DNA of 5,585 nt. Origin: Cellvibrionales bacterium. GTDB lineage: Bacteria; Pseudomonadota; Gammaproteobacteria; Pseudomonadales; UBA7434. The stretch is taken from contig JABIQF010000189.1 in NCBI GenBank assembly GCA_018668095.1, forward strand, positions 1-5,585, read 5' to 3'. The notes under the pieces are model-generated. The model made no database searches. It saw only the letters and a program-made list of their open reading frames with translations, and was not told the origin of the DNA. Made by a program: the position numbers and the translations under genes. The number at the start of each line of letters is the position of its first letter. Position 1 is the stretch's first letter. Positions 1 through 4,902 of this stretch are shown piece after piece.

Positions 1-222
1 GATGCACCCGTCGTGCTCAAGCTTCGCCGTTAAGGTTGCGGCATTTTTTGGTGACTTTTTTTCCTGTAGACACAGCGTAGTTTGCTGCGCGCCTGAAGGG
101 CGTCCCGTAGGGTGAGCGTAGCGAATCACAAGTTACTGGCTGTCGGGCCGCCCCCGACGACCTTGAGCTTAAAACTCAAAAAAACAAAGTAAAACCCCCG
201 AATATAAAAATACTATTAGATA
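1..222. repeat. Interspersed hairpin-rich repeat, copy A (may continue left of the window)
   Basis: This non-coding block is repeated in direct orientation at 368-535. It opens with the same 15 bases as copy B and ends with the shared ACTATTAGATA at 212-222. The segment 138-175 matches 451-488 at 36 of 38 positions. It contains two conserved small hairpins: GCCGT/GCGGC arms near 25-42 followed by a T-run, and GTCGGG/CCCGAC at 142-147 and 153-158. Relative to copy B it carries about 55 extra bases (71-130). The unit begins exactly at the window edge, so its left limit is unknown. No reading frame resembling a protein is seen on either strand. It is probably a dispersed chromosomal repeat; the family is not one I can name. 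Confidence 0.75.
71..130. repeat. GC-rich palindrome-chain insert inside copy A
   Basis: Sixty bases stand here where copy B has only five (439-443). The block is GC-rich compared with its surroundings and is a chain of small inverted repeats: GCGTAG/CTGCGC at 75-90 (one G-T pair), CGCC/GGCG at 90-93 and 99-102, and GTGA/TCAC at 112-115 and 126-129 with an inner CG/CG pair. This architecture resembles REP/BIME-type extragenic palindromes found in many gammaproteobacteria. Whether it inserted into copy A or was lost from copy B cannot be decided here. Confidence 0.5.
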
Positions 223-367
223 GGACTTAAAGATTAGGCTCCGACTGTCACTCCGTAGCTAAAGGTAGAATTGGACGTAAAGTCTAATGCAAGTGCAACA
301 CAAAAAAGTACCCCCTATACCGCTTGGCGATAAACCCTCTGGAACTGCTGGACAGAAAACCCTACGA
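223..367. other. Spacer between the two repeat copies, no gene seen
   Basis: These 145 nt separate copy A from copy B. Reading frames on both strands are short, and none has a plausible start with a ribosome binding site. On the minus strand a short open stretch, about 25 codons between stops, contains no domain I recognise. The spacer may belong to a larger repeat or to the decayed end of a mobile element, but there is no transposase fragment or clear terminal inverted repeat to support that. Confidence 0.4.
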
Positions 368-535
368 GATGCACCCGTCGTGGTTAAGCTTCGCCGTTAA
401 GCTTACGGCATTTTTTGGTTACTTTTTTTTGCTGTAGAAAAAAAGTGACTGGCTGTCGGGCCACCCCCGACGACCTTGAACTTAAAACTACAAAAAAATA
501 AGTAAAAACCCAGAATATAACGACACTATTAGATA
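368..535. repeat. Interspersed hairpin-rich repeat, copy B
   Basis: This is the second direct copy of the unit at 1-222. It has GCCGT/ACGGC arms at 393-397 and 405-409 with a 7-nt loop, followed by ATTTTTT, which gives a terminator-like look on the plus strand. It also has GTCGGG/CCCGAC at 455-460 and 466-471. The similarity fades after ACTATTAGATA at 525-535. Loop and stem flanks differ from copy A by scattered substitutions while the arms are kept; for example, the first arm pair is a perfect 5-bp match here but has one G-T pair in copy A. It lies just downstream of the rpoS terminator. Confidence 0.75.
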
Positions 536-570
536 AACATTAAAAACCCAATCTACCCTTAAAAAAACAC

Positions 571-604
571 AAAAAAAAGCCGATGGCATTAACCATCGGC
601 TTTT
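571..604 (-). terminator. Rho-independent terminator of rpoS
   Basis: GCCGATGG (579-586) pairs perfectly with CCATCGGC (593-600) around a 6-nt loop. The flanking A-run at 571-578 becomes eight T on the minus strand, directly after the stem. Four T follow the stem on the plus strand (601-604), so the stem can extend to 12 bp and could also work in the plus direction. The hairpin lies about 31 nt beyond the rpoS stop codon, the expected place for the end of the nlpD-rpoS transcript. Confidence 0.92.
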
Positions 605-635
605 CACTTAATACTTATCACTGAGCAATCAAATC

Positions 636-1616
636 TTATTGACTAAAAATCGACTCACTCGACAAACCTTCATTACGCATAATTTCTTTTAAACGACGTA
701 ACGCCTCAACCTGAATCTGCCTAACGCGCTCACGCGTCAAACCAATCTCTGCACCCACCTGCTCAAGCGTTGCAGACTCATGACCACGCAACCCAAAGCG
801 ACGCATAATCACCTCACGCTGCTTCTCAGACAAATCATCCAACCAATTATTAATACTGGCACGCATATTATTATCTTGCAGTAACTCAGCCGGATCCGAC
901 ACCTTAGTATCAGCAACTGTTTCAACCACCGTACGCTCCGAATCATGCCCTAACGGCGCATCAATCGACGTAACACGCTCATTCAGCTTAAGCATACGCT
1001 TAACGTCAGCGACAGGCTTCTCAAGCAGCTCGGCAATCTCTTCTGCACTGGGCTCATGATCAAGCTTTTGACTCAACTCACGCGCAGCACGTAAATAAAC
1101 ATTTAACTCTTTAACCACATGAATCGGTAAACGAATCGTACGCGTCTGGTTCATAATCGCACGTTCAATCGTCTGACGAATCCACCATGTCGCGTAAGTC
1201 GAAAAACGGAAGCCGCGATCAGGATCAAACTTCTCAACCGCACGAATCAAACCTAAGTTACCCTCTTCGATCAAATCTAACAGCGTTAAACCACGATTCA
1301 AGTAACGACGAGAGATCTTAACCACTAAACGCAAATTGGATTCAATCATACGCTTGCGGCCGGCTTCATCACCCGATAAAGCTAAGCGCGCATAATGCTT
1401 CTCTTCATCAGCAGATAACAGCGGCGAAAAGCCAATCTCATTGAGGTACATTTGAGTAGCATCAAGAGACTTATGAGAGCGCTCAGCCGTTTTTCTTCGA
1501 CCATCCATATCGCCAGCAATATCTTTAAAGTCTTGCCCATCAACTTCAGAGCTTTTATCAGCACTATTAGCCGTACTGTCTTTTGCTTCTAACTTTTTGT
1601 CCGCATTCGCGATCAT
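636..1616 (-). CDS. rpoS: RNA polymerase sigma factor RpoS (sigma-38, stationary phase/general stress)
   Basis: RpoS directs core RNA polymerase to stationary-phase and stress promoters. The 326-residue product (E. coli has 330) has a variable acidic and lysine-rich N-terminus (1-50), region 1.2 starting at DATQMYLNEIG (52-62), region 2 with IESNLRLVVKISRRY and the RFSTYATWWIRQTIERAI core (about 91-154), region 3 with LNVYLRAARELSQKLDHEPS (171-190), and region 4 with the helix-turn-helix TLEQVGAEIGLTRERVRQIQ (283-302). Lys169 in HVVKELN corresponds to E. coli Lys173, the residue known for -13C recognition and RssB binding, so RssB-type proteolytic control is possible. The ATG has GGGG upstream with 8-nt spacing. 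The gene sits 65 nt after nlpD, probably co-transcribed, and may have its own promoter within nlpD as in E. coli. Other sigma-70 family members are unlikely given the nlpD linkage and the near-identical region 2-3 boundary. Confidence 0.97.
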   Translation of the reverse strand: MIANADKKLEAKDSTANSADKSSEVDGQDFKDIAGDMDGRRKTAERSHKSLDATQMYLNEIGFSPLLSADEEKHYARLALSGDEAGRKRMIESNLRLVVKISRRYLNRGLTLLDLIEEGNLGLIRAVEKFDPDRGFRFSTYATWWIRQTIERAIMNQTRTIRLPIHVVKELNVYLRAARELSQKLDHEPSAEEIAELLEKPVADVKRMLKLNERVTSIDAPLGHDSERTVVETVADTKVSDPAELLQDNNMRASINNWLDDLSEKQREVIMRRFGLRGHESATLEQVGAEIGLTRERVRQIQVEALRRLKEIMRNEGLSSESIFSQ

Positions 1617-1632
1617 GGGTAATACCCCTTTA
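1617..1632 (-). promoter_or_regulatory. rpoS ribosome binding site inside a short inverted repeat
   Basis: Read on the minus strand, the bases just before the rpoS ATG are AAAGGGGTATTACCC. GGGTA and TACCC form an exact inverted repeat; as RNA this would fold as GGG-TATTA-CCC, placing the Shine-Dalgarno GGGG in a stem whose other arm touches the start codon. The stem is very short and may have little effect alone. The placement is seen directly, while any regulatory role is inference. Confidence 0.45.
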
Positions 1633-1681
1633 GGATAATGCTTTAACTTTTCGTTTCTGGTTTAACGTTCAATTCAATTGA

Positions 1682-2452
1682 TTATTTCTTGCTAGGTAAT
1701 ACGGTTAATGGATTGACCGGCACACCTTTCTTTCGAATCTCAAAGTGTAAATGCTCATACGTTGTACCACTCTTTCCCATTTCGGCAATTTGCTGCCCAA
1801 CTTTAACTTTATCGCCTTCTTTTACCAATAATTGACTGTTATGAGCATAAGCACTTAAATACGTTTCATTATGCTTAACAATTAACAGCTTTCCGTAAGC
1901 CGGTAAACCTGTACCTGCATAAACCACAACTCCAGTGTTAGCCGCGTAAACTGATTGACCCCGTTTACCGCGAATATCTAACCCTTTATGCAAGGCGTTA
2001 CTCTTACTCGAAAAACGCCGACTCACATTACCTTTTGCTGGCCATTGCCAAGCAGTAAAACCATCAAACCTTTTAGATACCTGAGGCGATGGTTTTTTCT
2101 TCTTTTTCACCACCGAAGATTGACTAGCAACCACCGGCGTTCGAGCTTTCGGTACCGTTGTTAATATCAACGTTAACTGCTGCCCTGCATTTAGTCGATA
2201 CGGTGATCGAATGCCATTAGCACGCGCTAAACGTTCGGGGTCCATATTGTAGCGCCAAGCAATCGCATACAATGTTTCACCAGGACTAACCCAATGGATA
2301 TTTATCTTTTCCGTTGGTGGCTGTGGGCGCTCAACAACGATAACATGCGCTGAATCGGCACAAGCAAGTAAAATAAACGGCAGCGCTATTAAGCCTACAC
2401 CGCGTATTACAACCCTTAGTCTTTTAACAGCACCGTCATTATGACTCAACAT
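1682..2452 (-). CDS. nlpD: NlpD/LppB-type outer-membrane lipoprotein with LysM and M23 (LytM) domains
   Basis: NlpD-family lipoproteins act at the septum; E. coli NlpD activates the amidase AmiC. The 256-residue product has a lipoprotein signal peptide with lipobox LLAC (Cys31, Ala at +2, so outer-membrane sorting is expected), a LysM peptidoglycan-binding domain (about 52-95, HWVSPGETLYAIA to LNAGQQL), a lysine-rich linker with KKKKK at 116-120, and an M23 domain (about 150-250). The M23 domain shows HKGLD (His155, Asp159), YAHN (His204) and HLHFEI (His234, His236). All metal-site and catalytic positions are therefore present, unlike E. coli NlpD, where they are degenerate. It is shorter than E. 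coli NlpD (379), mainly in the linker. The ATG start lacks a clear Shine-Dalgarno, but no other in-frame ATG or GTG precedes the signal peptide. Its position 65 nt before rpoS supports orthology. Confidence 0.93.
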   Translation of the reverse strand: MLSHNDGAVKRLRVVIRGVGLIALPFILLACADSAHVIVVERPQPPTEKINIHWVSPGETLYAIAWRYNMDPERLARANGIRSPYRLNAGQQLTLILTTVPKARTPVVASQSSVVKKKKKPSPQVSKRFDGFTAWQWPAKGNVSRRFSSKSNALHKGLDIRGKRGQSVYAANTGVVVYAGTGLPAYGKLLIVKHNETYLSAYAHNSQLLVKEGDKVKVGQQIAEMGKSGTTYEHLHFEIRKKGVPVNPLTVLPSKK

Positions 2453-2482
2453 CGCTTAAAATCTTTTTTAGAAACTTCGTCT

Positions 2483-2488
2483 AATATA
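2483..2488 (-). promoter_or_regulatory. Candidate -10 element for nlpD-rpoS
   Basis: On the minus strand TATATT (5 of 6 to TATAAT) lies 30 nt before the nlpD start, in an AT-rich stretch. No good -35 hexamer is found at 16-18 nt spacing; the best, TTTAAA, sits at 15 nt. It would give a short leader of about 25 nt. This is weak evidence. Confidence 0.25.
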
Positions 2489-2518
2489 ATGATTTTAAAG
2501 CCATTTAAAACGAATTCA

Positions 2519-2548
2519 TTGACTAAATGTGCACTATTTCTCTATATG
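2519..2548 (+). promoter_or_regulatory. Candidate sigma-70-like promoter for yqaA
   Basis: TTGACT (2519-2524, 5 of 6 to the -35 consensus) is followed after 18 nt by TATATG (2543-2548, 4 of 6 to the -10). It would start transcription near 2555, leaving a leader of nearly 120 nt before the gene at 2673. It lies in the 220-nt divergent region between nlpD and yqaA, where otherwise I see only a weak AATGAA/TTCATT inverted repeat (2590-2595, 2612-2617). Confidence 0.35.
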
Positions 2549-2653
2549 AAGCGCTATTTTTTCCAAAAACAGTGAGAAGCAGCAGCTAAAATGAACAACT
2601 AAGAGATAACATTCATTGTAATCACAACTTAGTCCACCTCACAGACAATCATA

Positions 2654-2682
2654 CTATGTTAAGAATTCCCCTATGTTAAGAA
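2654..2682 (+). repeat. 12-bp direct repeat duplicating the yqaA start codon region
   Basis: CTATGTTAAGAA occurs at 2654-2665 and again at 2671-2682, a 17-nt period. The second copy holds the yqaA ATG (2673). The first copy's ATG (2656) opens a different frame of seven codons ending in TAA at 2677-2679, overlapping the yqaA start. The upstream ATG is not the yqaA start because it is out of frame. Confidence 0.7.
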
Positions 2683-3260
2683 ACCTTTATGACTGGGTAC
2701 TGACCCTAGCTGAACATCGCTATGCATCGTTTGCATTGTTTGTCATGGCATTTGCCGAGGCCTCTTTTTTTCCAATCCCTCCCGACGTCTTGCTATTGGC
2801 AATGGCGATGGGTGCACCGAACAAAGCACTGCAATTTGCTGTTATTTGTACGCTGGGCTCGGTCTTGGGAGGCATGGCGGGTTATGTGATGGGCTGGGGG
2901 CTATGGGGGATGCTCGATAGCTTCTTCTACCAATACATTCCCGGCTTTAATGAGGCCTTATTTTTAAAACTGGCCAACTCTTTTGCAGACAATACCTTTG
3001 AGGCTATTTTTATAGCTGGCTTTTCACCCGTTCCCTTTAAAGTATTTACGGTTGCGGCAGGTGCGGCACTGGTGCCATTTGGTATTTTTGTTCTAGGCGC
3101 CGTAACCAGTCGCGCACTTCGCTATGGCATATTGGCGTTGTTGATTATGTGGTTTGGACCCACGATAAAAGTATGGATTGATAAGTACTTTAATATACTC
3201 ACCATTGTTGCAACGATATTACTCATTGGTGGCTTTGCACTAATGAGCTATCTACATTAA
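2673..3260 (+). CDS. yqaA: YqaA-family (DedA/SNARE-associated type) inner-membrane protein
   Basis: This is a hydrophobic 195-residue protein of the YqaA branch of the DedA superfamily (COG1238 type). DedA proteins are inner-membrane proteins linked to lipid-carrier translocation and envelope integrity; the role of the YqaA branch is not established. The N-terminus MLRNLYDW is typical of the branch. FAEASFFPIPPDVLLLAM (27-44) contains the conserved Glu29 and Pro-rich re-entrant segment, glycine-rich GSVLGGMAGYVMGW lies at 62-75, FSPVPFKVFTVAAG at 117-130 is the second re-entrant motif, and SRALRYG (146-152) carries the conserved arginines. Membrane segments are likely near 18-45, 52-75, 110-163 and 172-194. 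The ribosome binding site is poor (AAGAA 7 nt upstream). The gene is divergent from nlpD and convergent with der. The family is clear; the function is unknown. Confidence 0.88.
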   Translation: MLRNLYDWVLTLAEHRYASFALFVMAFAEASFFPIPPDVLLLAMAMGAPNKALQFAVICTLGSVLGGMAGYVMGWGLWGMLDSFFYQYIPGFNEALFLKLANSFADNTFEAIFIAGFSPVPFKVFTVAAGAALVPFGIFVLGAVTSRALRYGILALLIMWFGPTIKVWIDKYFNILTIVATILLIGGFALMSYLH

Positions 3261-3272
3261 GCCTTTCTTTTA

Positions 3273-3300
3273 GCTCTCTGCTCTCTGCTCTCTGCTTTCA
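3273..3300. repeat. Heptanucleotide tandem repeat (GCTCTCT)3 plus a degenerate copy
   Basis: Three perfect GCTCTCT units (3273-3293) and a fourth changed unit, GCTTTCA (3294-3300), lie 12 nt after the yqaA stop. The array is bracketed by a 7-bp inverted repeat, TTTAGCT (3269-3275) and AGCTAAA (3300-3306). It is intergenic, so changes in copy number would not shift a reading frame. Confidence 0.8.
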
Positions 3301-3307
3301 GCTAAAC

Positions 3308-3351
3308 AAAAAAATAGCTCAATGGATAAAAAATTTATCTCATTGAGCTAT
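3308..3351 (-). terminator. Rho-independent terminator of the bamB-der transcript
   Basis: ATAGCTCAATG (3314-3324) pairs perfectly over 11 bp with CATTGAGCTAT (3341-3351). Inside, GATAAA/TTTATC can add six more pairs after a one-base bulge. On the minus strand the stem is followed by seven T (A-run 3308-3314, whose last A overlaps the stem). It starts 28 nt past the der stop. On the plus strand no T-run follows directly, so it is a poorer terminator for yqaA, though the stem may protect its 3' end. Confidence 0.88.
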
Positions 3352-3379
3352 ATTCTGATCTTATTTTTTATCTATATAC

Positions 3380-4783
3380 TTATTTTTTAGAATGATGCTT
3401 AATCAGTCGACGACGCTTACTCACTTGTCGCTCGGTAAGCTTATTCTTTCTGCCGGCATAAGGGTTATCACCAGTACGATACTCGATACGAATAGGTGTT
3501 CCGTAAAGACTTAACTTGCGTCTAAAGGTTTTTTCTAGATAACGCGTGTAATGCTTAGGTACTGACGATGTCTGATTACCATGAATAATAATAATCGGTG
3601 GATTCTGACCACCCGCATGCGCATAACGTAATTTAATGCGACGCCCTGCTACTAACGGTGGCGAATGATCAAACACTGCTTTCTCTAAAATACGGGTTAA
3701 TTCGTTAGTCGAAAGCTTTTGCGTGGCAGCTTCATAAGCAATATCTACTGACTGATAAAGCTCGCCTACACCCGTGCCATGCAAGGCTGATATAAAACGA
3801 ATTTCAGCGAAATCATTAAACGCCAAACGGCGCTCTATGGTTTCTTTAATATCACTTTTATGTTCGTTATCTAGGCCATCCCATTTATTAATCGCAATAA
3901 CTAGCGCACGGCCAGCATTCACAATATGACTCATTAAATGGAGATCTTGATCGACCAAACCCTCTTGAGCATCCACCACGAGTACCGTGACTTGTGCATC
4001 GGCAATGGCCTGCAAGGTTTTTAAAATGGAGAATTTCTCAACCGCTTCATCGATATTTTTTCGTCTACGAACACCGGCAGTATCGATTAACATATACGGC
4101 TTACTTTCACCGCTTTTATCAATCCGCTCGTAATCAATATAAATACTGTCTCGCGTAGTGCCGGGATGATCAAACACCACCACCCTATCTTCGCCCAGCA
4201 TACGATTAACTAAGGTAGATTTGCCGACATTGGGCCGACCAATAATAGCTATTCGCGTGCCTCGGTGCTGGCCAAGATTCTCTGGCCCACTGTCTTCAGG
4301 AAAGCGTGAAGATAAATCATCAACTAATTGCTTAACACCACGACCATGAGTGGCCGTAACAGGGAAAATACGATCGACACCTAAAGCATAAAATTCACCG
4401 GCAGCATTTTCATCCATACCATCAATTTTATTGGCAACCAAAACAAAAGGCTTACCACGACGACGAATTTCTCGAACAATCGACTCATCAGCAGGCATTA
4501 AGCCCGCTTTGGCATCAACCAATAACACAACTTCATCGGCTTCATCGATAGCCGCCAATGATTGCTGCGCCATCACCTCATCAATACCGATATCAAGCCC
4601 GCTAAGGCCGCCAGTATCAATCACAATAAAGCGTGTTTCTTCTACTAAGGCTTCGCCATACTTGCGATCACGAGTTAATCCTTCGTAATCAGCAACCAGC
4701 GCGTCTCGGCTGCGAGTGAGCCGGTTAAAAAGAGTCGACTTGCCGACATTGGGCCGACCGACAAGGGCAATAACGGGTAACAT
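3380..4783 (-). CDS. der: Ribosome-associated GTPase Der (EngA), tandem GTPase domains
   Basis: Der is an essential cytoplasmic GTPase needed for maturation and stability of the 50S ribosomal subunit. From the chosen start the protein has 467 residues (E. coli 490). GTPase domain 1 has GRPNVGKS (9-16), DTGG (56-59) and NKID (118-121). Domain 2 has GRPNVGKS (182-189), DTAG (234-237) and NKWD (299-302). A KH-like C-terminal domain follows (about 355-440), with a basic tail. All nucleotide-binding motifs are intact. The frame is open up to a TTG at 4810, but the ATG at 4783 is preferred: it gives the family-typical MLPVIALVGRPNVGKS start and has AGG seven nt upstream. The gene follows bamB by 119 nt, the usual gammaproteobacterial order, and ends at a strong terminator. 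Confidence 0.97.
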   Translation of the reverse strand: MLPVIALVGRPNVGKSTLFNRLTRSRDALVADYEGLTRDRKYGEALVEETRFIVIDTGGLSGLDIGIDEVMAQQSLAAIDEADEVVLLVDAKAGLMPADESIVREIRRRGKPFVLVANKIDGMDENAAGEFYALGVDRIFPVTATHGRGVKQLVDDLSSRFPEDSGPENLGQHRGTRIAIIGRPNVGKSTLVNRMLGEDRVVVFDHPGTTRDSIYIDYERIDKSGESKPYMLIDTAGVRRRKNIDEAVEKFSILKTLQAIADAQVTVLVVDAQEGLVDQDLHLMSHIVNAGRALVIAINKWDGLDNEHKSDIKETIERRLAFNDFAEIRFISALHGTGVGELYQSVDIAYEAATQKLSTNELTRILEKAVFDHSPPLVAGRRIKLRYAHAGGQNPPIIIIHGNQTSSVPKHYTRYLEKTFRRKLSLYGTPIRIEYRTGDNPYAGRKNKLTERQVSKRRRLIKHHSKK

Positions 4784-4866
4784 AACGTTGCCTGAAGTGT
4801 GATAAATCAAGGCCTCAAAAACGATAACACTCTATCGCTGTACTTAGCCTTTTATTGTTAAAGGTC

Positions 4867-4889
4867 TTGGTATGAATAACGCATACCAA
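4867..4889 (-). other. Inverted repeat between bamB and der
   Basis: TTGGTATG (4867-4874) and CATACCAA (4882-4889) form a perfect 8-bp stem with a 7-nt loop, 13 nt after the bamB stop. No T-run follows in the direction of transcription, so it does not look like a full terminator. Two smaller inverted repeats follow toward der: CCTTT/AAAGG (4848-4852, 4860-4864) and CGATA/TATCG (4822-4826, 4833-4837). They may stabilise or separate the two messages; I saw no convincing der promoter in the gap. Confidence 0.5.
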
Positions 4890-4902
4890 CTATTTTATAA
4901 TG

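Noticed and set aside
260..305. Minus-strand sequence around GTGTTGCACTT that recalls the ends of some IS30-type elements
   Set aside because: The likeness is short and from memory only; no transposase fragment or paired end is visible in the window.
1..535. CRISPR-like array or insertion sequence
   Set aside because: There are only two diverged copies, with long units and no regular spacers, and there is no transposase frame or clear terminal inverted repeats.
1382..1564. 60-residue minus-strand open frame within rpoS
   Set aside because: It lies entirely inside rpoS in another frame, has no recognisable domain and is explained by the real gene.
1633..1681. Possible sigma-70 promoter for rpoS in the nlpD-rpoS gap
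   Set aside because: A CATTAT -10-like hexamer exists, but no acceptable -35 lies at a proper distance. A promoter within nlpD is possible but I could not identify one.
4431..4688. 85-residue plus-strand open frame opposite der
   Set aside because: It is antisense to the first GTPase domain of der, low-complexity in Ser, Thr and Ala, and has the look of a mirror frame.
4219..4760. A 20-nt identical sequence within der (TTGCCGACATTGGGCCGACC near 4220 and 4740)
   Set aside because: These are the two P-loop motifs GRPNVGKS of the tandem GTPase domains, a normal internal duplication of Der.
4784..4810. Nine-residue N-terminal extension of Der from a TTG codon
   Set aside because: The extension is not typical of the family, while the ATG at 4783 gives the standard start and has a good ribosome binding site.
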